DNA of 64,000 nt from Kineococcus rhizosphaerae (GTDB taxonomy: Bacteria; Actinomycetota; Actinomycetes; Actinomycetales; Kineococcaceae): assembly GCF_003002055.1 (NCBI RefSeq), contig NZ_PVZF01000006.1:1-64000 (forward strand). The letters run 5' to 3'. A program made the position numbers and the translations under genes. How positions within the stretch are numbered: position 1 is the stretch's first letter; every line of letters starts with the position of its first letter. Below, piece after piece: positions 1 to 7,795 of the stretch. Under the pieces are notes generated by a model. It did not search any database, had not been told where the DNA came from, and saw only the letters and a program-made list of their open reading frames with translations.

Positions 1-313
1 CGCCGCCCCAGCCGAAGATGATGGTCGGGGCCTGGCCGGCGCCGATGGCCGTCTTGATCTTGGCCTTGTAGGCGTCGTTCTGGAACGAGCTCGTCTTGAT
101 CTGCTGGTCGTCGTGCGCCTTGTTCCAGTCGTCGACGGCGGTCTGGCGGATGCCCTCCTTGGGCTGACCCGACAGGATCCAGTCGGTGGCGGTGTCGCCC
201 GAGCTCGATCCCGCGGGGCCGGAGTCGCCGCACGACGCCAGCGCGGTCGCGACCAGCGGGGTGGCGGTGGCCAGGGCCAGGAAGGACCGACGCGAAGCGC
301 GGTTGTGATCCAC
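1..313 (-). CDS. Sugar ABC transporter substrate-binding lipoprotein, N-terminal part (cut by window start)
   Basis: Only the first ~104 residues lie in the window. The GTG start at 313 is preceded by a GGAG ribosome site eight bases upstream. The protein opens with a twin-arginine-like stretch (SRRSFLALATA) and a hydrophobic run ending in a lipobox (LASC, Cys about residue 28), so it should be an exported, lipid-anchored protein. The following sequence, ending near PTIIFGWG, looks like the first lobe of family 1 extracellular solute-binding proteins for sugars. It is divergent from the LacI-family gene at 601, and the 287-base gap holds two palindromes, so that regulator probably controls it. 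The sugar cannot be told from this fragment. Confidence 0.85.
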   Translation of the reverse strand, partial: MDHNRASRRSFLALATATPLVATALASCGDSGPAGSSSGDTATDWILSGQPKEGIRQTAVDDWNKAHDDQQIKTSSFQNDAYKAKIKTAIGAGQAPTIIFGWGG

Positions 314-390
314 AGTGATCTCCGTTGTGCCGAGCCGCTTCCCTGCGGCTGTCGCTTGCACGACCCCGGGTGGGACCGCGCCGAACGTGA

Positions 391-405
391 TCGAAAAGGT
401 TTCGA
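391..405. promoter_or_regulatory. Operator-like inverted repeat, proximal to the binding-protein gene
   Basis: The bases TCGAAA-agg-TTTCGA form a perfect 6-bp inverted repeat with a 3-base centre. It shares its half-site with the palindrome at 523-538 in the same divergent intergenic region (314-600). LacI-family operators are short palindromes of this kind. No convincing -35/-10 pair was identified. Binding by the regulator at 601 is inferred. Confidence 0.5.
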
Positions 406-522
406 CCGCGTCGTCTGCGCCGACCATAGGTTGCTCGTCGCCTTTCGGTCAAGCTTGCAGAAAGATCGCCCGGCGAACGGCCCCAAAGCTTGCGGGAGAG
501 CACGATCGGGTCACGATCACGA

Positions 523-538
523 CTCGAAAGTTTTCGAG
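523..538. promoter_or_regulatory. Operator-like palindrome upstream of the LacI-family gene
   Basis: CTCGAAA-gt-TTTCGAG is a perfect 7-bp inverted repeat around two central bases, with the same TCGAAA half-site as 391-405. It lies about 63 bases before the LacI-family start at 601, a position suited to autoregulation. The two sites are about 132 bp apart centre to centre, which would allow looping across the divergent promoter. This is inference from pattern and position only. Confidence 0.55.
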
Positions 539-600
539 AAGACCTAGCGGCGAGGACGTCGCAGGCCGTACAGTCGCAGCACGTGAGTCGAGGAGGACCC

Positions 601-1641
601 GTGCTGGACAGTCCACGCGCGCACCACAAGACGACCCTGGCGACCATCGCCGCGAGCGCCGGGGTCTCGATCGCGACCGTCTCCAAGGTCGTCAACGGCC
701 GCGAGGACGTGTCGCCCGAGACCCGCGCCCTCGTCGAGGAGCTGCTCGTCGCCCATGACTACTCACCGCCCTCGGCCCGCCGGCCCAACACGGTCTCCGC
801 GACGGTCGAGTTCCTCATCGACGGTGACTTCTCCTCCTACGCCACGACCGTCGTCGACGGGGTCGTCGACGCCGCGCGCGAGGCCGGGGCGGCCGTCGTC
901 GTGGGCCTGCTGCGCGAGCAGCGCGCGGGCCGCTACCCCGGGCCGCCGCGGTCCTGGGCCCGTTCGCTGGCCCAGGCCGGGCGCACGGGCGTCATCGTCG
1001 TGACGGGTGAGCTGACGGGCGCGCACGTGGACGCGCTCGCGGCCGTGAACCTGCCGCTGGTGGTCATCGACCCGCTCAACCTGCCCCGCCGCGAGGTGGC
1101 GAGCGTCGGGTCCACGAACTTCACCGGCGGCATGAGCGCCACCAACCACCTGCTGGCGCAGGGCCACCGCAACATCGCCTGGGTGGGCGGACCGCCCGGG
1201 TCGCAGTGCAACCAGGCCCGGCTGCACGGCTACCGGGCCGCCATGGAGTCGGCGGGGCTGGCCCCGGACCCGCTCCACATCCTCAACGAGGACTTCCGCT
1301 ACGACGCCGGACGGCGCCTGGGGCACCGGCTGCTCGCGGGCCCCGACCGCCCGACGGCCGTCGTGGGCGGCTGCGACTCGATCGCCCTGGGCATCATGGA
1401 GGCCGCCCGGACCCTGGGTCTGCGGGTGCCCGACGACCTGTCGGTGACGGGCTTCGACGACACCGAGCTGGCGCCGATGGCCGCTCCCCCGCTGACGACG
1501 GTGCGCCAGCCGCTGCGCGACATGGGCCGGGTGGCGCTGCGGACCGTGCTGCGGATGGCGAGCGGTGAGCAACTGGACTCCCACCACGTCGAGCTCGCCA
1601 CCGAACTCGTCGTGCGGGGTTCCACGGCACCCCTGCGCTAG
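601..1641 (+). CDS. LacI-family transcriptional regulator
   Basis: A 346-residue repressor of normal length for the family. The N-terminal helix-turn-helix (about residues 11-35: TLATIAASAGVSIATVSKVV followed by NGREDVSPETR) includes the VSxATVSxVVNG signature. The periplasmic-binding-like effector domain follows, with the family landmarks GGCDSIALGIMEAARTLG and SVTGFDDTELAPMAAPPLTT. The frame is open further upstream, but GTG 601 sits directly behind a GAGGAGGACCC ribosome site and puts the HTH at the usual distance from the N-terminus. It is divergent from the sugar-binding lipoprotein gene at 313, so it most likely represses that sugar operon. The effector is unknown. Confidence 0.9.
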   Translation: MLDSPRAHHKTTLATIAASAGVSIATVSKVVNGREDVSPETRALVEELLVAHDYSPPSARRPNTVSATVEFLIDGDFSSYATTVVDGVVDAAREAGAAVVVGLLREQRAGRYPGPPRSWARSLAQAGRTGVIVVTGELTGAHVDALAAVNLPLVVIDPLNLPRREVASVGSTNFTGGMSATNHLLAQGHRNIAWVGGPPGSQCNQARLHGYRAAMESAGLAPDPLHILNEDFRYDAGRRLGHRLLAGPDRPTAVVGGCDSIALGIMEAARTLGLRVPDDLSVTGFDDTELAPMAAPPLTTVRQPLRDMGRVALRTVLRMASGEQLDSHHVELATELVVRGSTAPLR

Positions 1642-1654
1642 GTAGCGTCGGCCC

Positions 1655-2218
1655 GTGCGCATGCTGATCGTCACCGCGTTCACCTCCCTCGACGGCGTGG
1701 TGGAGGGCCCCGGCGGGGAGCCGGGCTACCGCAACTCCGGCTGGACGTTCCGGGACGTGGCGTTCGACCCCGCGGCCTACGAGATCAAGGGCCGGGAGCA
1801 GGAGGAGACGACGGCCCTGCTGCTGGGGCGCACCAGCTACGAGGCCTTCGCCCCCGTCTGGCCGACCATGGACGACTTCGCCGGGTACAACGCGATGCCC
1901 CGGTACGTGGTCTCCACGACGCTGGCGGCCCAGGACGACCGGTGGCCGGCGACGATCCTGCGCTCCCTCGACGAGGTCGCGGCGCTGAAGGAGACCGACG
2001 GCGGCCCGATCGCGGTGCACGGCAGCGCGACCCTGGCCCGGTCGCTGGCCGACGCCGGTCTCGTGGACCGCTACCACCTGCTCGTCTTCCCCCTGCTCCT
2101 CGGTGCCGGGAAGCGGCTGTGGAGCGAGACCGACAAGGACACCCAGAAGCTGTCGGTGCGGGAGTCGCAGACCTACGCCAACGGGATCGTCAAGCTCGTC
2201 TACGACGTCGTGCACTGA
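1655..2218 (+). CDS. RibD C-terminal / dihydrofolate-reductase-like family protein
   Basis: A protein of about 187 residues with the RibD C-terminal (DHFR-like) fold. It starts with a beta strand and the TSLDGVVEGPGG motif. LLLGRTSYEAFAPVWP follows, then IAVHGSATLARSLADAGLVD, then YHLLVFPLLLGAGKRLW near the C-terminus; this is the usual order in the YwjB/YyaP type of actinobacterial proteins. Members bind NADPH, but most are uncharacterised, so a role in riboflavin or folate synthesis should not be assumed. GTG 1655 and ATG 1661 are both possible starts, 13-19 bases after the LacI-family stop codon. It may be read through from that gene. Confidence 0.8.
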   Translation: MRMLIVTAFTSLDGVVEGPGGEPGYRNSGWTFRDVAFDPAAYEIKGREQEETTALLLGRTSYEAFAPVWPTMDDFAGYNAMPRYVVSTTLAAQDDRWPATILRSLDEVAALKETDGGPIAVHGSATLARSLADAGLVDRYHLLVFPLLLGAGKRLWSETDKDTQKLSVRESQTYANGIVKLVYDVVH

Positions 2219-2250
2219 GACGGCGCCGTGCGCCGGGGCGGCGCCGCTCC

Positions 2251-2586
2251 TCAGTCGCGCACGACGCCCAGCACCGCCAGGAAGGCCTCGACGTCGGCAC
2301 CGGACGCGCGCGTGGTCAGCCGCACCCGGCGACCGTCCAGCTGCAGGTCCAGGACGTACCCGCCGAAGCGCGCCCGGCGCGCCACCGCGCGGCGCACCTC
2401 GCCGCGCGCGACGGAGGCGACCGCCGGCCCACCGAGCAGCTGGGGCTGGGACAGCCACAGCTCGGTGGCCGAGACCGCGAGCGCTCCCGACGCCCCGAAC
2501 GTCCCGCCGGTGAGCGGCAGGGAGGCCAGCACGCTCTGCCCGGCGCGGGTCACCGCACCGAGCAGCGCGTCCTCGGCCCCGCTCAC
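2251..2586 (-). CDS. Small protein of unknown function, possibly with a PH-like fold, last gene of the phytochrome operon
   Basis: A 111-residue protein whose GTG start overlaps the stop of the DUF4037 gene as GTGA (2583-2586), so it should be translationally coupled. It has no signal peptide or membrane segment. The alternating strand pattern (GALAVSATELWLSQPQLLG, then VLDLQLDGRRVRLTTRA) and the C-terminal helix resemble small bacterial PH-like domains, but I cannot assign a family. Its place as the last cistron after a photoreceptor phosphatase and a DUF4037 protein suggests a linked role, which is inference. Confidence 0.65.
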   Translation of the reverse strand: MSGAEDALLGAVTRAGQSVLASLPLTGGTFGASGALAVSATELWLSQPQLLGGPAVASVARGEVRRAVARRARFGGYVLDLQLDGRRVRLTTRASGADVEAFLAVLGVVRD

Positions 2587-3659
2587 CGGGCGGTCCCGTC
2601 CGTGAGCCCGGCGGCGAGCGCCCGGCGCAGGTCCGGACGGACGAGCACGTCGACGGCACGCACGAACCCCTCGACGGATCCCGCCCCCAGCGGCAGCGCC
2701 CGGACGGCGGGGTCGGTGACGGGGGCGAGCACGTCCTCGGCGAGGTGCTCGACGACGCCGCGGAACGGCCGGTCGTGGAAGGGGCCCGTCGCCCGCGCAG
2801 GTCCGCCGAGGACGTCGCGCTGGTGGGCCAGCAGGTCCTCCAGGGCCGCGCACAGCGCGTCCTCGCGCTCGCGCCAGTCCTGCGCCCGCAGCGCCCGGGA
2901 CAACGCCGGCAGCACCCGCCCGCCGGGAGCGGCCGCAGCCGCCGTCCCGAGCCACTTGGCGTACGGGGCCCAGGTCCGGTCGAGCAGCAGCCCCAGGCGC
3001 ACCGCCACCTCGCCCAGACGGGCGGCGATCACGCGGGACCCCAGGTCGTCCCCGCGCGAGCCGGTGCGCCCGACGAAGGGCAGTTCCTGCTCGAGCTGCT
3101 TCCAGGCGCTGGCCACCAGGTAGCGCCAGACGTCGTCGGGGTACCAGGTCAGCCTGCGCCGCAGCTCCTCCCACCGGCCCTCGTCGTCGGCGAACACGGG
3201 GCCGGCGCGCAGTTCCAGCACCGCCTGCCCCGTGAACGACAGCCAGTCGGCCACCGACCAGGGGTCCTGCGGCCCGACGCCGAGGCGGGCGCGGACGAAG
3301 TCCTCGACGGTCGCCACCTCGACGCGGTGACGGGCCGAGCCGTCCCAGGTGGTGGGGAACCGGACGGGGTGCCCGGCGAACTCCGCGGGCAGCGCGTCCT
3401 GGAGGAACCGCGCGACGGGCGGCCCGGCGGGGACCAGCAGGGTCGTGCGCAGTCCCCAGTCGTGGTCGGCGGAGACGTCGTCGTCGTGGCCCAGGACGTC
3501 GGACCCGCCGCCGAAGCGGCCGGCCACGAGGGGCACGTCGCCGAACTCGCCCCGCACGAGGGGTTCGACGACCTCGTGGTGGAAGCGGCGGGCCAGGTCG
3601 GCGCCGTTCACCCGGGGGGTGACCAGGCCCGTGACCAGGCCCGTGACGCGGCCCGTCAC
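2583..3659 (-). CDS. DUF4037 domain protein (nucleotidyltransferase-like)
   Basis: A 358-residue cytoplasmic protein. Near the N-terminus GRFGGGSDVLGHDDDVSADHDW resembles the G-S-x(n)-D-x-D pattern of nucleotidyltransferases, and the following WYPDDVWRYLVASAWKQLEQ is typical of DUF4037 proteins. Function is unknown; aminoglycoside-type nucleotidylation or tRNA-type activity would be speculation. The GTG at 3659 overlaps the phytochrome stop as GTGA. The first ~17 residues are a VTG-x repeat encoded by a period-12 DNA repeat (3619-3654), so an alternative start at the VNGADLARR valine (about 3611) is possible. Translation is probably coupled to the phytochrome gene upstream and to the small gene downstream. 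Confidence 0.75.
   Translation of the reverse strand: MTGRVTGLVTGLVTPRVNGADLARRFHHEVVEPLVRGEFGDVPLVAGRFGGGSDVLGHDDDVSADHDWGLRTTLLVPAGPPVARFLQDALPAEFAGHPVRFPTTWDGSARHRVEVATVEDFVRARLGVGPQDPWSVADWLSFTGQAVLELRAGPVFADDEGRWEELRRRLTWYPDDVWRYLVASAWKQLEQELPFVGRTGSRGDDLGSRVIAARLGEVAVRLGLLLDRTWAPYAKWLGTAAAAAPGGRVLPALSRALRAQDWREREDALCAALEDLLAHQRDVLGGPARATGPFHDRPFRGVVEHLAEDVLAPVTDPAVRALPLGAGSVEGFVRAVDVLVRPDLRRALAAGLTDGTAR
3619..3654. repeat. Period-12 tandem microrepeat at the 5' end of the DUF4037 gene
   Basis: Three consecutive 12-base units (GTGACCAGGCCC, GTGACCAGGCCC, GTGACGCGGCCC on the + strand) followed by a partial fourth. Read on the minus strand they encode a V-T-G-x repeat at the extreme N-terminus. 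The unit length keeps frame whenever a unit is gained or lost. Confidence 0.85.
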
Positions 3660-5899
3660 GAGGTGCGCCGCAGCAGGACGAGCGTCGTGTCGTCGCCCTC
3701 GGCACCGGGGACGACGGTCATGAGGCGGTCCACGTAGGACGCCAGGTCGTCCCCGGCGGGGCCGTCCGCGGCGGCGGCGCGCAGCCGCTCGATCGTCTCG
3801 TCGAGCGCCACGCCGCGGCGTTCGACGAGCCCGTCGCTGTACAGCAGCACGGCACCGCCCGGCGGGACCTCGACGTCGACGTCCGTGGCCCGTCCGGTGC
3901 CGACCCCGAGCAGGGGCCGCGGGGGGACGCGCAGGACCTCGCAGGTGCCGCCGGCGACGAGCAGCGGCGGCGGGTGCCCCGCGCTGGCGAACCGCGCCGT
4001 CCCCCGGTCGGGGTCGAGCACGACGATGACGGCCGTGGCCATGTGGTCGCTGAACAGCGTGCCGACGAGGTTGTCGAGCCGGTCGAGGCAGTGGCCCGGG
4101 CTGTGCCCCTCGAGCAGGTAGGCCCGCAGCGCCGTCCGCAGCTGAGCCATCGCGGCGGCCGCGTGGACCCCGTGCCCGGCGACGTCGCCCACGACGACCG
4201 CGACGCGGCCGTCGGGCAGGTCGAGGGCGTCCCACCAGTCCCCGCCGAGCTGGGACCCCTCGGCGGGGCGGTAGCGGGCCAGGACCTGCAGCCGGTCGAA
4301 CTCAGGCGCCTCGTCGAGGACGACGGCGCGCTGCAGGGACTCGGCGATGGCGATCTGGTCGCGGGCGCGGCCCAGGACGATGGAGGTGAGCTGGTTGCGC
4401 AGCCGTTCGGCGGTGTCGGCGGTCCAGCGCTCCCACGGCAGGCTGCGGCCCCGGACGGTCTCGCGCCACTTCTCGAAGCTCTTGCGGGGGCTGAGCCGGA
4501 CGTCGGGGCCCTCGGCGGCGGCGAGCTCCTTGTTGTGCGGGTCACCGCCCCAGTCGACGACCTCCTCCTGCTCCGGGCGCACCCACAGCAGCCACCGGTC
4601 CGCACCCAGCCCCACCCGCAGGGCCCCGGCGGCCTCGTGTTCGACCTCGGACAGGCTGGGCAGGAGCGAGGCCAGGTGGTCGGTGAACGTCGGCGCCCCG
4701 TCCGAGCGCGCGAGCATGGTCGCGACGCGTTGCAGCGCAGCGCGGTGCGGGACCCGCCCGACGGTCAGGACGCGGTCGCCGTCGAACAGCGCGGCCCCGC
4801 CGGCGCCGACCAGGTCCAGGAGCCGCTCGTCGGCCACGAGGCTGCTGAGGGGGTCGCGCCCGGAGCTGGACACGTCCGCCACGAGCGCGGCGAGCAGCTC
4901 CTGGGAGCGCAGGGCGTCCTCGCGGTCGTCGGAACGCTGCCGGCCCGCGATGAGCTGGGAGGCGGTCTGGCCGAGGAACTCCGCGGCCGAGCGGGCGTCG
5001 TAGGACGGCCGGTGCGGGCCGGAGTAGTGGTGGCAGGCGACGAGCCCCCACAGCTGCCCGTCCTGCACCAGGGAGATCGACATGGACGCCGTGACGCCCA
5101 TGTTCCGCAGGTACTCCACGTGGATCGGGGACACGCTGCGCAGGACCGAGAAGGACAGGTCCAGCGGGGCGCCCGTCACCGGGTCCAGGACGGGGTGCAA
5201 CCGGGACGGGACGTAGGAGACGTCGGCGATGAGCCGCGTCCAGTTCACGGTGTACAGGCGCCGGGCCTGGGCGGGGATGTCGCTGGCCGGGTAGTGCAGG
5301 CCGAGGAAGGCGTTGAGGTCCTCGCGGCGGTCCTCGGCGACGACCTCCCCGTTCCACTGGGCGTCGAACCGGTACACCATGACGCGGTCGAAGCCCGTGA
5401 GGCGGCGGACCTCGTGCGCCAGCCGGCGGCACAGCTCGTCCATCGTCGACGTCTCGGACAGCCGGGACACCGCGGCGCGCGCCGACCGGTAGGACACCGC
5501 GGAGACGCCCGTGGAGGAACCGACGGGTTCGACCTCGACGACGAGCCGGTCCCCGGACAGGTGCAGCACGACGTCGACGTCGGTGGCCGCCCCCGAGAGC
5601 AGGTCCAACCGGGCCCGCAGGGGTTCGGACAGCACCTCGGAGGCCTCGACGTCGAACACGTCGAGGGCGAGCTGGTCGCCCAGGACCTCACCCAGCGGCC
5701 GGCCGAGGAGTTCGCCGGCGGGCCGGCCCAGGAACGCGGCGGTCGTCTCGGAGGCGACGACCACCGTGCGGGTGCTCCGGTCGACGGCGAGCAGGAACCC
5801 GTGCGGCTGGATCGCGCCCGGCACGTGGATGGGTTCGCGGTCGCAGTTGGTGAGGTCGACCTCGCCGTAGGCCGGGACGTAGGGGCTGACCTCAGTCAC
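3656..5899 (-). CDS. Bacteriophytochrome with C-terminal PP2C/SpoIIE-type phosphatase domain
   Basis: A 747-residue red/far-red photoreceptor fused to a serine phosphatase. The N-terminal PAS region carries Cys19 in LTNCDREPIHVPGAIQPHG, the biliverdin-attachment site used by bacterial phytochromes. The GAF domain has the GLHYPASDIPAQARRLY signature (about 190-210). The PHY domain has the DWGGDPHNK and LSPRKSFEKW stretches, matching the PRxSF tongue motif. From about residue 500 a PP2C-like domain follows: GGDWWDALDLPDG, VVVGDVAGHGVHAA, LFSDHMATAVI, FASAGHPPPLL, YSDGLVERRG and EGDDTTLVLL. There is no histidine-kinase domain, so light should control dephosphorylation of a partner such as an anti-sigma antagonist. 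The start overlaps the heme oxygenase stop by 8 bases. Confidence 0.93.
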   Translation of the reverse strand: MTEVSPYVPAYGEVDLTNCDREPIHVPGAIQPHGFLLAVDRSTRTVVVASETTAAFLGRPAGELLGRPLGEVLGDQLALDVFDVEASEVLSEPLRARLDLLSGAATDVDVVLHLSGDRLVVEVEPVGSSTGVSAVSYRSARAAVSRLSETSTMDELCRRLAHEVRRLTGFDRVMVYRFDAQWNGEVVAEDRREDLNAFLGLHYPASDIPAQARRLYTVNWTRLIADVSYVPSRLHPVLDPVTGAPLDLSFSVLRSVSPIHVEYLRNMGVTASMSISLVQDGQLWGLVACHHYSGPHRPSYDARSAAEFLGQTASQLIAGRQRSDDREDALRSQELLAALVADVSSSGRDPLSSLVADERLLDLVGAGGAALFDGDRVLTVGRVPHRAALQRVATMLARSDGAPTFTDHLASLLPSLSEVEHEAAGALRVGLGADRWLLWVRPEQEEVVDWGGDPHNKELAAAEGPDVRLSPRKSFEKWRETVRGRSLPWERWTADTAERLRNQLTSIVLGRARDQIAIAESLQRAVVLDEAPEFDRLQVLARYRPAEGSQLGGDWWDALDLPDGRVAVVVGDVAGHGVHAAAAMAQLRTALRAYLLEGHSPGHCLDRLDNLVGTLFSDHMATAVIVVLDPDRGTARFASAGHPPPLLVAGGTCEVLRVPPRPLLGVGTGRATDVDVEVPPGGAVLLYSDGLVERRGVALDETIERLRAAAADGPAGDDLASYVDRLMTVVPGAEGDDTTLVLLRRTS

Positions 5900-6515
5900 G
5901 GGCCGGCCCCGCCGCCTGCAGCTCCAGGGGGGCCAGCCAGGTCCGGTAGGCGGAGAACGTGGCGAGCGCGGCGGCGACCAGGGCCGGCACGGCGTCGGGA
6001 CCGGCGGCCTCGACGGCGGCCGTCGTGTCCCGCCAGCGCCGTCCCGCGCCCTCGCGCCCGGTCAGGGACGTCGTGGCCGTGGCCGGGACCCCGGCCGCGA
6101 CGACGGCCTCGGCGATGAGCCGGCCGCCGAGCGTCGAGCCGTCGAGGACGTAGCAGACGCCCAGGGCCGTGGCCCGGTCGGGGACGGCCGGGGTGCCGGG
6201 GCACTCGGTCAGGGCGTCGAGCTCGGCCGCGGGGACCCCCAGGGCCCGCAGGTCGGCGAGCGCGAGGTCGGCGCGGGCCCGGGCCCGGACGTCGAGAGCG
6301 CCGGGGTCCTGCGCGGCCCAGCCGGCGAGGGCTCGTTCCAGGGGCGCGAACAGCCCCCACGTGAGCTCGAGCCACCGGCGGTGCCGGGTGAGGTCCCACG
6401 GGCGGTCCAGGACGCCGAGGGAGGAGTCGAGGTCGTGGTGGGCCTGCGTGGTCGCGGCCCGCAACCGGGCCAGGGTGCCCTCGGGGTCACGGCGTCGCAC
6501 GGGCACGTCGGACAA
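5892..6515 (-). CDS. bphO: Biliverdin-producing heme oxygenase
   Basis: A 207-residue protein when started at the TTG at 6515, which follows an ideal GGAGGAGGAACG ribosome site. The reading frame extends upstream, but no equally good start is seen there. Heme oxygenase features are the N-terminal helix with the proximal heme ligand (RAATTQAHHDLDSSLG), the central LTWGLFAPLERALAGW and the later CYVLDGSTLGGRLIA (distal helix glycine-rich stretch). It cleaves heme to biliverdin, the chromophore of the phytochrome encoded immediately downstream with an 8-base overlap. A plausible sigma-70-type promoter lies at 6556-6584, making this the first gene of the light-sensing operon. Confidence 0.9.
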   Translation of the reverse strand: MSDVPVRRRDPEGTLARLRAATTQAHHDLDSSLGVLDRPWDLTRHRRWLELTWGLFAPLERALAGWAAQDPGALDVRARARADLALADLRALGVPAAELDALTECPGTPAVPDRATALGVCYVLDGSTLGGRLIAEAVVAAGVPATATTSLTGREGAGRRWRDTTAAVEAAGPDAVPALVAAALATFSAYRTWLAPLELQAAGPARD

Positions 6516-6555
6516 CGTTCCTCCTCCACGGCCCCGCGCAGCGCGGAGCACCGTT

Positions 6556-6584
6556 CGACGGTAGTCGCACACCGCACGTGGTCC
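6556..6584 (-). promoter_or_regulatory. Predicted promoter of the heme oxygenase-phytochrome operon
   Basis: On the minus strand TTGGAC (6584-6579) and TACCGT (6561-6556) are separated by exactly 17 bases, a reasonable -35/-10 pair for a vegetative actinobacterial promoter. It lies about 41 bases before the TTG start at 6515. Predicted by eye only. Confidence 0.5.
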
Positions 6585-6684
6585 AACACGCTCGGGTTGC
6601 CGGGGTCCGCTGCCGGTGGTCCACTTCTAGAAACCACCCGTGGTCGAGCCACGAGCCGCGGAGCCCGAGTCGGTGAGGTGCCTC

Positions 6685-6954
6685 ATGACCATGATGCCGC
6701 TCAGTCAACCGCTCGCCGAGCAGGCGCCCGGACGCTCCGACCTCACGGTCGACGTGCGGGACCGTCCGCTGCAGGCCCTGCACGAGGCCTACGAGGAGCG
6801 GTGGCGGCTGGTCGCCGCCGCCAGCGTCGAGCATCCCGCCGACGACGAGCTGACCCGCAGCGCCCTGGAGATCAACGACCTGGAGCGGCAGTGCCGACCC
6901 CTGCCGCGCGTGCCGCGCCGGGTGGGACCGGACCCGTCGACGTTCCTCGGCTGA
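6685..6954 (+). CDS. Small hypothetical protein
   Basis: An 89-residue soluble protein from ATG 6685, which has a GTGAGGTG ribosome site nine bases upstream; the frame opens earlier, at 6640. The C-terminal two thirds (LHEAYEERWRLVAAASVEHP, then ALEINDLERQCRPL) look helical with many charged residues. No motif is recognised. It is divergent from the phytochrome operon and lies just upstream of the GAF-ANTAR gene on the same strand. Confidence 0.55.
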   Translation: MTMMPLSQPLAEQAPGRSDLTVDVRDRPLQALHEAYEERWRLVAAASVEHPADDELTRSALEINDLERQCRPLPRVPRRVGPDPSTFLG

Positions 6955-7026
6955 GAGGGTTCGGCACGCACCGCCGCGCGTCGCCTGGCACCCTCGGACG
7001 AGGACGACCGAGCGGAGGAGGGTGCG

Positions 7027-7767
7027 GTGGAGGCGGAGGCGCGGGCCGACGTGCGGGCGGACGAGGTCGCGGCGGCGGTCGCCGACGTCGCCGCGGTGCT
7101 GGCCGAGCGGGGTGAGCCCCTGGACCTGGCCCACCGGCTGGTGCACCACACGGCGCACCTGCTCTCGGCCAGCGCGGTCGGGTTGCTCGTCGAGGACTCC
7201 TCGGGGCGGCTCGAGCTCCTCGCGGCCAGCTCCAGCGAAGCGCTCGTGGTGGAGCTCTTCCAGCTGCAGGACGACGAGGGCCCGTGCCTGGACTGCTACC
7301 GCACCGGGGCGCCCACGGCGGAGACGACGGCCGCCGACATGGCCCAGCGGTGGCCGCGGTTCGCGGCCAAGGCCCGCGAGCAGGGGATCGTCGCGGTGCA
7401 CACCGTCCCGGTGCAGGTCCAGGGGCGCACGATCGGCGCCCTGAACCTCTTCCGCGACCACGAGGGGCCGTTCTCGACGGTGGAGACGGACGTCGCCCAC
7501 GCCATGGCCTCGTTCGGGGGCATCGGGATCGGGCAGCTGATCGCCTCCGCCGAGGGTGAGCGGTTGCGCGACCAGCTCCAGGAGGCCCTGGACAGCCGCG
7601 TCGTGCTGGAGCAGGCGAAGGGCGTCCTGGCGGAGCGGCACCGGATCGGGCCCGAGGAGGCGTTCGGGCAGTTGAGGATGCAGGCGCGCGGTCAGCGGCG
7701 CCGGCTGCGGGACGTGGCGGCGGACGTCGTGGCCGACCTCGACCGCGTCCGCGCGGGGCAGGCGTAG
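7027..7767 (+). CDS. GAF-ANTAR domain regulator (transcription antiterminator type)
   Basis: A 246-residue protein starting at GTG 7027 behind a GGAGGAGGG ribosome site. Residues ~25-165 form a GAF sensor domain (LDLAHRLVHHTAHLLSASAV, DEGPCLDCYRTGAP, VPVQVQGRTIGALNLFRD). Residues ~180-240 form an ANTAR RNA-binding domain, with DSRVVLEQAKGVLAERHRIG and EEAFGQLRMQARGQRRRLRDVA. ANTAR proteins bind paired hexaloop hairpins in nascent mRNA and prevent termination. The DEGPCLDCYRTG stretch is common in actinobacterial members and could bind a small ligand or metal. Its RNA targets are not evident here. It converges with an ANTAR-only gene 28 bases downstream. Confidence 0.88.
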   Translation: MEAEARADVRADEVAAAVADVAAVLAERGEPLDLAHRLVHHTAHLLSASAVGLLVEDSSGRLELLAASSSEALVVELFQLQDDEGPCLDCYRTGAPTAETTAADMAQRWPRFAAKAREQGIVAVHTVPVQVQGRTIGALNLFRDHEGPFSTVETDVAHAMASFGGIGIGQLIASAEGERLRDQLQEALDSRVVLEQAKGVLAERHRIGPEEAFGQLRMQARGQRRRLRDVAADVVADLDRVRAGQA

Positions 7768-7795
7768 GCCCGCCCCGCGGGTCAACGGGACGACC

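Noticed and set aside
490-600. An N-terminal extension of the LacI-family protein starting at 490.
   Set aside because: It would include the palindrome at 523-538 and put ~37 low-complexity residues before the HTH; GTG 601 has a strong ribosome site and normal length.
2219-2250. A GC hairpin (CGGCGCC units) after the RibD-like gene as a terminator.
   Set aside because: The half-sites are self-complementary 8-mers common in this GC-rich DNA; the stem is short and not convincing.
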